Of a stretch of 64,000 nucleotides of DNA, positions 1 through 9,609 are shown piece by piece; the first letter of the stretch is position 1; every line of letters begins with the position of its first letter. This stretch comes from Ottelia alismoides. Taxonomy: Eukaryota > Streptophyta > Magnoliopsida > Alismatales > Hydrocharitaceae. The stretch covers positions 2,294,001 through 2,358,000 of the forward strand of contig JAZKJV010000389.1 in assembly GCA_037367405.1 (NCBI GenBank), given 5' to 3'. A program made the position numbers and the translations under genes. Below the pieces are notes generated by a model. The model made no database searches. It saw only the letters and a list, made by a program, of their open reading frames with translations, and had not been told where the DNA came from.

Positions 1-419
1 TTCATCTACTCCCCTCTTGCTTTGCGAAGGCTATCAATGGATGGTTTAGTCAGGATCTCACCGACAACTACATCGATTCCATGGACTCGACCTCGCTAAT
101 AATTCGAGGCGATTCCCGAGAACCTGATCCAGACCTTGTGGGTCGATCTTCAGACTCCTCGTTTTCTACCCTTCTCTTGACTACCCAATAAACTGGGACC
201 AGTCTTGTCCCACCTTCGCAGTTGTGAATGAAAGTCGATTACAGTCCATATCTTTTTTCATTCACAATACTCTAGAGTTGACCTTAATTCCATATTCATC
301 ATGGAAGCTGGGATTCAATTGCAAGTGGTCTGCTTGGAATTCTCTCATCTTGCAGATAAAAGACAAACCAAGCCCTGGATCCCAATCCAAAACTCATCTC
401 CTCAGATTCAGACCCTAAG
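1..419 (+). other. E1 leader (5' untranslated region) with a 12-bp hairpin
   Basis: Non-coding stretch upstream of the presumed gag start at 420. It holds a perfect 12-base inverted repeat, TTGTGAATGAAA at 222-233 and TTTCATTCACAA at 256-267, with a 22-base loop. A leader hairpin close to gag is where LTR retroelements usually keep packaging or dimerisation signals; that role is inference. Short open frames here (224-418, 301-543) overlap the hairpin and match nothing I recognise. Confidence 0.6.
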
Positions 420-2341
420 ATGGCTCCTCAAGGAAAGGGTAAGGGTCAGCAGCCCCCTCAGCCAGATCAAGAACAGATGCCTAATCAGAATCAGGTCAAT
501 GCGTAGTTTTTGGCATCTATCCAAGCTATTCAGCAGCAGCTGACAGAGCAAGCCCTAGCACAGACTGCATTCTAGAAAATGTTGAACGATGTCATGAACA
601 GACTATAAGAAGGAGGAGTTTGATGAGGAAGAGGTGGTGGATTCTGTGATAATCTAGATGAGGAAGAGTCTGAACAAGAAGGCTGAAACCAACGTTGAAA
701 GAGACATACAACCCTGGAGACAGACAGATGACCAAGTGGATCCGCATTCCACCGGCACACGCTCATTTTGAGTTAGAGCCCTAGTTCCTTGCTCTTCTCC
801 CTGCTTTCCATGGGAACACCAATGAAGAGCCTTACATTCATCTGCAGAATTCACGCATCTTTCGTACTACTCATTACCCCAATGTCCCTCTGGACATAGT
901 GAAGATGATGGCATTCCCATTCAATCTACAGGACAAAGGCCCTCTACTGGGTCAACCATCTGGGGAAGGTTATGATGACTTGGGAGGAGATGAAGTCCGC
1001 ATTCTTACATAAGTTCTACCCACTCAGTCGGCTCAATCAATTGCAAGCCCAAATCAGCAATTTCTCTCAAGATGCACATGAGAGTCGACAAAGCATGGGA
1101 GAGATTCACAGATCTGTAGGAGAAATGCCCTCACCATGAGATTCCAAGAACCAGCTTGGTCCAACACTCTTATGGGGCATGAATGTAGAAAGTCAAAGGC
1201 TCCTTGATGTAGCATATGGGGGCTCACACTTTAACAAGGATGAAGATGATGTCTGGTAGATTTTTGAGGAAATGGCGAAGGGAGAGACCGCCCTCTCTTC
1301 ATCCAAGGCATATCAGAAGTAGCCCCATATCCTCCAAAAGCAAGTACACATGGCAGCGTCTCGTGAGGAGGAGAGAGATCAGAGCTCCAACCTTAGCATC
1401 ATAAGGGGCCATCTCTTGAAGGTTAATATAATTGAAAAGCGATCGCAGGATCTCGAGAAGCTTGCTATGATCGAGAAGAGGACGCGGAATCTCGACAAGC
1501 TGGACCTGATCACCAAGCAGTTGGAACTGCTGGTGGGGACCATCAACTCTGTCCAGTCAGCAACACCATCTCTAGATGCTCTAGCTGAGAAGAAGAATGA
1601 TCCATCACCGCCACATCAGCCTCAGCCGAGCGAGCAGCCATTGCCAGTCCAGCACGTTTACTACGTGCAGGCGTCCGACCAGGGTCAGCCGCAACATCAG
1701 ATAGTGGTTTAGCAGCCAGATTCCATTTCAGCATCCGATCCAGCCTTCCCACCACCACCCATGATTCAAGAAGTCAATGGGGTTTGGAGCGATGATGCAC
1801 AACCGGCCCGTCCTACCGGACACCCTCAGGGCCAGCTGCAAGCCAACAAGTAGTACCGCCAACCACAGGGTGGTCTCTTTGGGCAGTTCTCACAGCCGCC
1901 GATACAATATCACCAACCTCCCTAGTATGCTAACCAATGGAGGCAGAATTAGCATTATCAGAAGCCATAGTACCGACAACCACCGCCCTACCACCCGTAT
2001 GTGGGTACCCCACCTCAGCAGTATCAACAGTACCTTCCTCCCTCCTACAATCATTTTCAGCTTCCTCCACCACTGCAGCACCACCTACAGTCATTGCCTC
2101 AGCTCCCACACCCGCAGAAACAATGTGGTCTGCATGCTGAATCTTCTGAGGAAAATCTCGTGAACCTGACCATGGATTTCTTGTCCCAACTCGTCAAAGG
2201 CCTAGCATATATGAAAAGGAAGTTTGATGACCTGACCGCAACTAAAACTACCATTCCGGCACAGGTCTAAGCTAACCTCAACAGCTTCAAAAAGAATGGG
2301 CAGGTATAATGTGATGTCCCGTCTATGCATGTAGAGTAAAA
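420..2341 (+). pseudogene. gag: E1 gag (capsid-type) pseudogene
   Basis: Gag would form the cytoplasmic virus-like particle. The ATG at 420 is followed by a Gln/Pro-rich start, and a stop (TAG where Gln is expected) follows about 30 codons later. The capsid core is recognisable at about 900-1290: an AFPFNLQDK-like stretch, ALYWVNHLGKV, TWEEMKSAFLHKFYP and KCPHHEIP, the pattern of plant retrotransposon gag (Pfam Retrotrans_gag). One extra G near 938 shifts the frame, and further shifts follow near 1080-1150. From 1350 to 2270 a leucine-rich EKRTRNLDKLDLI segment and a long Gln/Pro-rich tail are read in the same frame as the start, interrupted by TAG stops at 1710, about 1850 and 1923. No zinc knuckle is visible. 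Not translatable as one protein. Confidence 0.8.
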
Positions 2342-3075
2342 TAATTGTACTATTATTTTATCCAATGCTGTCACTCTCAGGAGAGGTAGGGCCTTGCCTC
2401 CGCCTGCCACCAACAAAGGGGAGAATAAAGCTTCAGGTGAATTGTCATCTTCTGCATCAACCGTGCTAGCTACAGGGATGGGTGAGGAAGAAGAAGAAGG
2501 AGGGGCCATTCCAACTACCACTCACCACCATCCACATCAACAAAAAGAACAAAAAATCATCAAAAACAAAAAGAACAAAAAGAAGATATCGTCGAAGTGA
2601 AGCCATGCCAGCCTTGGAGGAGCCGCCAGCAGCAGTTGATCCCATGCTAGACAACGGAGCGGAGGCCCTACTTTTTGTCAATCCACCTGCACCAGCACCT
2701 CAACTTCTAGATTGTACACCTTTTTTAACCCGGATGTACAATATTTTGTGGACGATGATTTTGTCGTAAATAACAACTCTAATTTGGATTCTAGCACTGT
2801 ACATATTCCTTTTTCCTGATGCAATAAAAAAACCAAAAAATTGCAAAAAGAAAAATTGCATTATCTGATCCTGGAGTTGTGGATATCATTAATAACTTGA
2901 CTGTTGAGATTCCTTTGATGAAGGCGATGGAATACATGCCAGTTGTGAAGAAAGGTTTGAAAGAGGCATGTACAAGCAAGCGTCGCCCAGCATGAAAGAA
3001 CAGATGCAAACAGGTTGAGAAGCGCATTCTCTCCATGGCCACTATAGCCGCCATCAGCAACCTCCCACAAAAAAA
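2342..3075 (+). pseudogene. E1 gag-to-protease linker remnant
   Basis: The gag C-terminal part and spacer typical of Athila elements. VNAVTLRRGRALPPP near 2365-2405 resembles the family's NA(I/V)TLRSG stretch. It is followed by an acidic run (GEEEEEGG near 2480), a lysine-rich run (KNKKNKKK near 2560-2600) and IPLMKAMEYMPVVKKGLKEA near 2910-2970, which resembles the family's short segment before protease. Frameshifts and stops separate these pieces. I cannot assign a separate function. Confidence 0.6.
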
Positions 3076-3660
3076 GAGGACAAAGGAGCACATCTTATCA
3101 GTTGCGAGATTTTTGATCAAGTCTTCGAGCGCACTCTACTTGATAGTGGTTCTTCCATCAACCTTTTGCCCTCATCATTACTGCAAGAATTTGTGCTAGG
3201 TTTGCTCAAGAAGACACGAATGATTCTTCGATTCGCTGACTAATCCGTCAAGTGACCTAGAGGTCTTCCGGAAAACATTGTGATGAAGGTACGTGAAATG
3301 CAGTTCCCAGTTGATTTTTTAGTCCTTGATATGGACTCTCTCACACCCTTACTCCAAACCCCTATCATCCTCGGTCGACCATTCTTGCGTACCTCAGAAG
3401 CCATGGTTGACTATGGGTCTGACAATATTACATTCAGCTCAGGCAGTAAGAGAATCACTACAGACATGATCAGCGAGCCGAAAGTCGTGACTGATGAGAG
3501 TCGTGCAGCAGATTGTGACTTTATGGCCAAAATCAGAGATACACTACTCTCTTTGGATGATCCATGGACCCAAGAAATCCTCTCTCTGGAGGAGGACTTG
3601 GAAAACACAGTTGACACATGCTTCGATGTGATATTTGGGAGAGAGAATCTAATGTGCTGA
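3076..3660 (+). pseudogene. E1 aspartic protease pseudogene
   Basis: Retropepsin-type protease that would cleave the polyprotein in the particle. The active-site triplet Asp-Ser-Gly is intact at 3142-3150 in the context LLDSGSSINLLP. The second hallmark, IILGRPFL, is at about 3364-3387, followed by an open stretch to 3660. A TAA at 3241-3243 stands where a Gln codon is expected (C to T change), so the frame is broken between the active site and the flap region. The open part from 3280 encodes 126 residues. It sits after gag and before RT, as in Athila elements. Confidence 0.8.
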
Positions 3661-3837
3661 TGCACCTTTTTGACCCCAATGATTCACTCCAGCCTGAACG
3701 CGATGAGCCTAGTGCAGAACTATTTGGCACATTACCAGAATCTCAACAAAGTACTGAGGGCAGTAGCTCGACCAAAGTTCAATCAGCACATCCTACCACT
3801 AGTACAGTCTCTGAGCTGACTAACAAGTTGCCCAGAT

Positions 3838-4960
3838 TGGAACCAGAACTCAAACCACTACCAGCATGCCTGAAGTATGCCTTCTTGCGGGTGAAAAAAA
3901 CATGTACCCGATCATCAACAGCAGCAGGCTGACTCCTCAAGGTTCTAGAAAAGAACCGCAAGGAACTTGGTTGGTATGTATCAGATCTCTGCGGGATATT
4001 TCCTGCGTTGTGTTCACACCATATTTACCTAGAAGAAGATGCCAAGCCATCCCGCGAATTCCAAAGAACATTGAATCCAAATCTCTGGGAAGTCATCATG
4101 AAAGAAATCACGAAATGGTGTGACGCAGGCTTCATTTACCCCATCTCCGACTAAAAATGGGTGAGCCCCTTGCGCGTAGTTTGAAAGAAGTCAGGACTTC
4201 CTGTGGTTACAAATGAAAGAGGAGAGCAGATATCTACTCAGGTACCGACATCCTAGCGTGTATGTGTTGATTACCGCCGTCTTAATGCAGCAACAAAGAA
4301 GGACCACTTCCCCTTGCCAGTCATTGATCAGGTTTTGGAAAGACTAGCCGGAAGGAGTTCTTCTACATTATGGATGGGTACTCGGGGTACAACCGATTGG
4401 CGATCGCCCCTGAGGACCAAAAGAATACTTATTTCACTTGCCCATTCGATACATATGCTTTCAAGAGAATGCCCTTTGTATTGTGCAATGCACCAGCGAC
4501 ATTCCAGAGATGCATGCTCGCAATCTTCGCCGAGATGGTAGGCAGTTTTCTTGAGGTGTTTATGGATGAGTTCTCCATCTATAGTGACAACTTTGATTCG
4601 TGTCTTGATCACCTAGATAGAGTACTTGAGAAATCTCATGAAGTCGAACTAGTACTATCATGGGAAAAGAGCCACTTCATGGACACAAAAGGAATTGTGA
4701 CGGGTCATGCCATTTCCAAACGTGGCATGGAAGTCGATCCGACCAAGGTGGATGTGATATTCAATCTTGAGCTGCCTCTGACAGTAAAGAATGTGAGTTC
4801 ATTCCTGGGGCATGTGGGATTCTACAGAAGGTTCATCCATGATTTCAGTCGCATTTCCTGGCCTCTTACAAAACTTCTATGCAAGGAGACCGAGTTTAAT
4901 GTTGATCGGCAGGTTCTTCTTTTGTTCAATCAGCTGAGGGAGCTTATCACTCAAGCTCTA
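3838..4960 (+). pseudogene. E1 reverse transcriptase pseudogene
   Basis: RNA-dependent DNA polymerase remnant. The lead-in (LPACLKYAFL near 3864-3890) and WVSP-like block near 4158 are in different frames with several stops. From 4370 to 5044 a 224-codon open stretch carries MDGYSGYNRLAIAPEDQ, TYFTCPF, the NAPATFQRCM box and FLGHVGFYRRFI. The catalytic box reads FMDEF at 4559-4573 where the Athila family has FMDDF; the second Asp of the metal-binding pair is Glu, which should cripple polymerisation. The open stretch continues into the RNase H start. Confidence 0.88.
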
Positions 4961-5370
4961 GTTCTACAGCCGTCGGATTGGTCTCTTCCTTTCGAGATCA
5001 TGACGGATGCCTCAGACTTTGCAGTTGGGGCGATTTTAGGATAAAAGAAAAACATGGTTCTCTATGCCAGTCATTACGCCAACAAAACATTAGATGAAAC
5101 TCAAAGAAATTACACTATAACAGAGAAAGAATTGTTGGTTGTGGTATTCGCCTTGGAAAAGTTCATATCTTATTTGCTTGGAACAAAAGTTACCATCTTC
5201 ACAGACCACTCTGCAATCCGATATTTACATCTGAAGAAGGATGTCAAGCCCAGACTGATTAGATGGATCCTTCTCCTCTAGGAATTCGATTTGGAAATCA
5301 AGGACAAGCCTGAAGTTCAGAATGTGGTAGCAGATCGTCTATCTAGAATTGAGCAGCAAGAGCCTCCGCT
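4961..5370 (+). pseudogene. E1 RNase H pseudogene
   Basis: RNase H would remove the RNA strand during reverse transcription. All four acidic positions can be read: MTDASDFAVGA near 4999-5030, [15 protein letters not shown] near 5124-5165, [10 protein letters not shown] near 5199-5228, and VADRLSRIE near 5328-5354. Two in-frame stops break it: TAA at about 5042 and TAG at about 5279 (WILLL-stop-EFDLEIKDKP), the latter where Gln is expected. It joins RT upstream and the integrase zinc-binding region downstream. Confidence 0.85.
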
Positions 5371-6660
5371 GAGCAGTGCACCCATCACAGAGACCTTTCC
5401 TGACGAGTCGATTTTGGTCGTGGATTCACTCCCTTGGTATGTTGATATTGTCAACTACCTTGTTTTGGAGGTTGTACTACCGGATTGTAAGAAGATTCAG
5501 AAGGACAAATTCTTGTCTAAATCCATTTTAACCAATGGGAAGATCCCCTCTTATTCAGGAAAGGGGCAGATTGCATTTGGTGCAGGTGCATTCCTCAGGC
5601 AAGCATCACACTATCCTCGAGCATTGTCACTCACTCGAATCTAGTGGACACCACTTTGGAGACAGGATGGCAGCAAAAGTACTTTATTGTGGCTTCTGGT
5701 GGCCCACACTATTCAAGGATGTTGCAGCCTTCGTCAAACGATGCACTGACTATCAGAGATTAAAAGGCACACAAAGCGAAAGACTCGACGCCCCTGAAGA
5801 TCATTCAGATAGCAGATGTCTTCAATGCATGGGGCATCGATTTCATGGGACCTTTCCCAAACAGTTAGGGATATGAGCGCATCCTTCTTGCTATCGACTA
5901 TGTGAGTTGCTGGGTTGACGCTATCCCCGCTCGAATCGCAGACAGCCAGAAAGTGTGTCGACTCCTAAGAGAGAATATCATTTCGCAGTTCGAGATTCCG
6001 AAGATTATGATATCAAATGGGGGTAGTCACTTCATAAATAAAGAGGTCAAGAAATTAATGAAAGAATACAGCATTGACATCGAGTCGCATATCCTTATCA
6101 TCCATAGACCAATGGCATGGCAGAATTATCGAATCGAGAAATCAAGACTATCCTTCAGAAACTTATAAGGCTGTACAGGAAGAATTTGTGCCAACTCTTG
6201 GACTCCATCCTATGGGCATACAGAACCGATTACAAGTCCCCCTTGGGCATGTCTCCCTATCATCTTGTATATGGGAAACCATGCCATCTGCCCGTAGAAT
6301 TAATTAAAAAATCCTTGTGGGCAATCAATATGTGCAATTTGTACTCACAGAGTAGTGGTCAGAAAAGAAAAGATGATCTGAACAGAATCCTGGAATTCCG
6401 AGACTATGCATACGATAACACATTGATGTACAAGGAGAAGGTGAAACGCAGGCATGACCGGCACATCAGACGAAAGACCTTCGAAGTTGGACAGAAAGTG
6501 TGGTTATTTGATGCAAAGTTAAAGATATTCCGGTGCAAACTAAAAAGCAAATGGACAGGGTCATTTCAAGTTTGAGAAGTGTGTGACAATGGGAGTATTG
6601 CAATATCAGAATGGTCTCCTGATGCACAATCATTTGTCGTCAATGGTCAACTACTAAAGC
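5371..6660 (+). pseudogene. E1 integrase pseudogene
   Basis: Integrase would insert the DNA copy into the genome. The N-terminal region is near 5580-5760 (CGFWWPTLFKDV, RCTDYQR). The catalytic core is split across frames: GIDFMGPF near 5835-5860 with the first Asp, a second motif near 6013-6030 reading ISNGGSHF where the family has Asp in place of the Asn, and NREIKTILQK near 6129-6160 with the Glu. The C-terminal part from 6117 to 6575 is open for 152 codons (WAYRTDYKSPLGMSPYHLVYGKPCHLPVE). A stop follows at about 6573; recognisable sequence continues to about 6660. Frame changes near 5820-5900 and 6075-6130 plus the Asp-to-Asn change make it inactive. No chromodomain is seen, as expected for Athila. 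Confidence 0.87.
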
Positions 6661-7200
6661 CCTACCTTGATACATCTACAACACTTTCAGCATCAAAAGA
6701 TTCAGACAATGCACCTCAAAACCTTTTCCTCTGATTTCTTCTCTTTTCTTCTTTTCTTCTTTTCTTCTTTTTATCTTTTCCTTTTCTATTTTCTTTTTCT
6801 ACCAAATCAGTCATCTATACTTAGGACGTACTTCGTATTAAGTATAGGGGGTAAGCACCTCGAGTCCTTTCGTTCTTTGATCCTTTCCATTGTCTCCTCT
6901 TCCTGTCTAAAATTAGGGATATCTTATCCTAAGTATGGGGGGAGGTAATCTGAGTACGATCTGTTCATTCTCACCCTTGACTATCCCTGCCTTGCATATA
7001 ATCTACTATACTTAGGATTATTTGATCCTAAGTATAGAGGGGATGGTCAACTTCTTATTCATTTATTTATCTCCCCATTCCTTCATTCTTTAGACTTTTC
7101 TATACCATGTCCGAGTTATGTCTTATCTTTTTCTCTTTGATCTATGAGGACATAGCTCGAGCTAAGTATAGGGGACGTATATACTATGTATATACATTAA
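6661..7200 (+). repeat. E1 hairpin array with polypurine-tract-like tails
   Basis: Starts with a pyrimidine tract (TTTTCTTC repeats, 6740-6800). Then come inverted repeats, each followed by a G-run: 6815-6847 (14-base arms, 12 pairs), about 6911-6940 (TTAGGGATATCTTATCCTAA), and 7006-7037 with perfect 13-base arms (CTATACTTAGGAT / ATCCTAAGTATAG) and a 6-base loop. An unpaired copy, CTAAGTATAGGGGACG, is near 7162-7178. The tail AAGTATAGGGGG equals the real polypurine tract at 9598-9609. The same block recurs in E2, E3 and E4. A reading frame at 6667-6948 is just the pyrimidine tract translated. Confidence 0.8.
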
Positions 7201-8420
7201 GCCATAACTCATACTTTTGTATTTTAAAAATAATGTTAAATTCATCACAATATTCTAATAAAGGATGTTTATAGCTCCTCAAACTCTTATGGTACATTAT
7301 GATAAATAAATCATACAAAAATACTTTTGCAAAATGTTTGAAAAATAGTTTGAAATGCCTTTTGAAAAATCTTTTGAAAGTTGTTTGGAAAATATTTTGT
7401 TAGAAGTGTTCAACCGTTGTAAATTTTTTTTTGCAAAAATTTATTTTATTTGTGTGAAATAAAAATCTTTGAAAAGCAATTTACAAGTGGTTGGAAAAAT
7501 GGTTGCAAAAATATTTTGAAAAATCTATATATACTATTTGAAAAACCTTTGCAAAATGATTTCCAAATATGTGTAAATGTTTGAAAAACCATTTGTGAAA
7601 ATTATGTTGGACTATAGTTTTCAATACTGTTGTAAAATGATTTTCAAATAAGTTTGAGGAATGTACACACTATACTAAAAAGTCTTTTTAAATGTATAAA
7701 AGTGAGCAATCATCCCTTGTAAATCCATTAAGAACCAAAATCCTTCTATACGTAATATATATCTCCTTGTAAAGATATGTACGTATTTTCAAAAATCTCA
7801 AAAATGTATGAATACAAAAATATTTTTTTGTATATACCCATCCTTCTTTTATATACTGATTAATAAACCAGGTTAAAAATATTTTTTCAAAATGATTTGA
7901 AAAATGATGTGACCCGTTTAAAAAACTTTTTGTGAACAATTTTTAACCATTGTAAAAATGTTTTGATTTGCAAAAATTCTTTCATTTGTGTGAAATAAAG
8001 TTTTGAAAACCTATTTGCAAATAACTTTCAAAATGTTTGTGAAAATATTTTGAAAACATGTATATATATTGTTTGAAAAATAATTGCAAAATGGATTTCA
8101 AATGTTTGTAAATATTTGCAAAAATTATTTTGTACTATAGTTTTCAAAAATGTTTTCAAATGAATGTGAAGAATCAGGGCATAAATAGAATATGTATATA
8201 TTTAAAAATAAAAATACATAAAATTCTTTACCAATTGTATATACCGATAAAATGACTTTTTGTGAACCTATATATTCTTTAAAATTCTTAATTCTAGTAG
8301 ATAAGTGAAAAGAAGCGTGCTCGTGTAGATAGTTGTAAATATTTCATACCTTGTGTGGAAAAATTCTTCTTATTTACAAAATTCTGTGTAAAAAAATTCT
8401 TTTCCTTTGTAATTCTTTGA
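7201..8420 (+). repeat. TTTGAAAA/TTTGCAAAAT-rich degenerate repeat of E1
   Basis: About 1.2 kb of low-complexity DNA dominated by irregular returns of TTTGAAAAA, TTTGCAAAAT and TTTGTAAAT with no fixed period. The same kind of sequence lies at the same relative place in E3 (about 41930-42600), E4 (34910-35370) and, shortened, E2 (14130-14240). No coding potential seen. Confidence 0.6.
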
Positions 8421-9576
8421 AAAATTGCATCATTCTTTGCATTATACTACATGGCATTTGCATAGCATTCACATTCTTTTCAAATGAGGTTGATGATTGA
8501 ACAAGCCCAATAAAGTCAAAGATTGGAGCTAGGATAGACCTTATTGCACCTAACTGCACTGGAACCATATGGGAACTAGGTTTAAGGTACTTCAGGTCTA
8601 TTCAGACTTAATTCTTTGAGATTCGGGGATGGGTTCAAGCCACCTCAACTGACTAACTAGAACTTTTCGAGACACACACATGACTCTTGTCGACCGTGAC
8701 CTTACTTGGACACTTGCACCTTTCACTTAGCTCAACTCAGTTGAAGTTGTGAGGAAATTGGATTTGCCAGTCTGAGATGCACACAGGTGGAAACATTCGT
8801 CCTCGTCTAGGGAGGGAAGTGCACCACAACCTTATCCAGTTATAATGAAGTCTAAAGACAGGAGAGTGTGGGTTGTAATAAAGCCTCAAAAGAGGGATAG
8901 TCTTCTGGCTCAAGAAGAAAACTCCTTATGTAAATGTTGCTATGTTTAAAAAAACACAAGAAAAAAAGTGGACATGCTTGAAAATAAAAAAATGCCTGTT
9001 GTAGTATGTGTATATGTTGTATCGAAAATAAGCAACTGTGAGCATCAAAGTTATACCATGTGAGCCTGCAGCTGGATGACTTGACTACATTGATCAGGCA
9101 TCCCAGGATAGGTAGCTACACTTACTACCATCCATTCTTTTCTTCACGTCCTCTTCTTGAGTTGGATGCCACTTGAACTTAGAAGGGAATACCCCTCTCC
9201 TCAAGGACAGAGTTCAGGATTGGGGAATCATTGGGTTGTCATTCTGGAGAAGTCAGCTCCTTTCTCATTTCAGTTGGAGAGAGCCACTCTAATTTACATT
9301 GTACAAGTCAGCTTCATAGTCATAAGGGTTTGTATATGATGTAGGCTAGTTCTGCCCTGGCTATTGAGGTGGGGTGAACCGAGTTCTGTGACTCTTGAAG
9401 ACTATTGTGTTTTAAATTTGATTCCCAACCAGGTTCCACACGCATTCTCACATCAAGGTCCAACCTGAGTTCCAAACTTTTATTTTGCAAAGACAGGTCC
9501 AACAACTGAAAGCAATTTCATTTACTCTTTCTTTTCCTTTTCTTCTTTATTCTTTTTGTACTTATTGCATAAGTGT
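8421..9576 (+). other. E1 conserved 3' non-coding region
   Basis: No gene seen. It is alignable by eye to 35371-36519 in E4 and 42600-43714 in E3. Shared landmarks in order: a GATTGGAGCT stretch, a block ending ACTTAATTCTTTGAG, a CAACTCAGTTG-like segment, GGGAGGGAAGTGCAC, ACTCCTTATGTAAATG, and GAACTTAGAAGGGAA followed by CTCCTCGAGGAAAGAGTT in E3/E4. Conservation across elements with different LTRs suggests a selected non-coding role or a decayed extra ORF; I see no protein trace in any frame. Confidence 0.55.
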
Positions 9577-9609
9577 TTGCTAGGGACTAGCAAAGGCAAG
9601 TATAGGGGG
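9577..9609 (+). promoter_or_regulatory. E1 polypurine tract with adjoining hairpin
   Basis: Plus-strand priming site just before the 3' LTR: GCAAGTATAGGGGG ends at 9609. Immediately upstream is a perfect 7-base hairpin, TTGCTAG (9577-9583) GGA CTAGCAA (9587-9593), kept in E3 and nearly in E4. Confidence 0.8.

Noticed and set aside
6667..6948. Hydrophobic 93-codon frame after integrase, a possible env-like protein
   Set aside because: It is the translation of a TTTTCTTC pyrimidine tract (Phe/Leu/Ser only) and overlaps the hairpin array. No signal peptide plus ectodomain pattern, and not conserved in E3 or E4.
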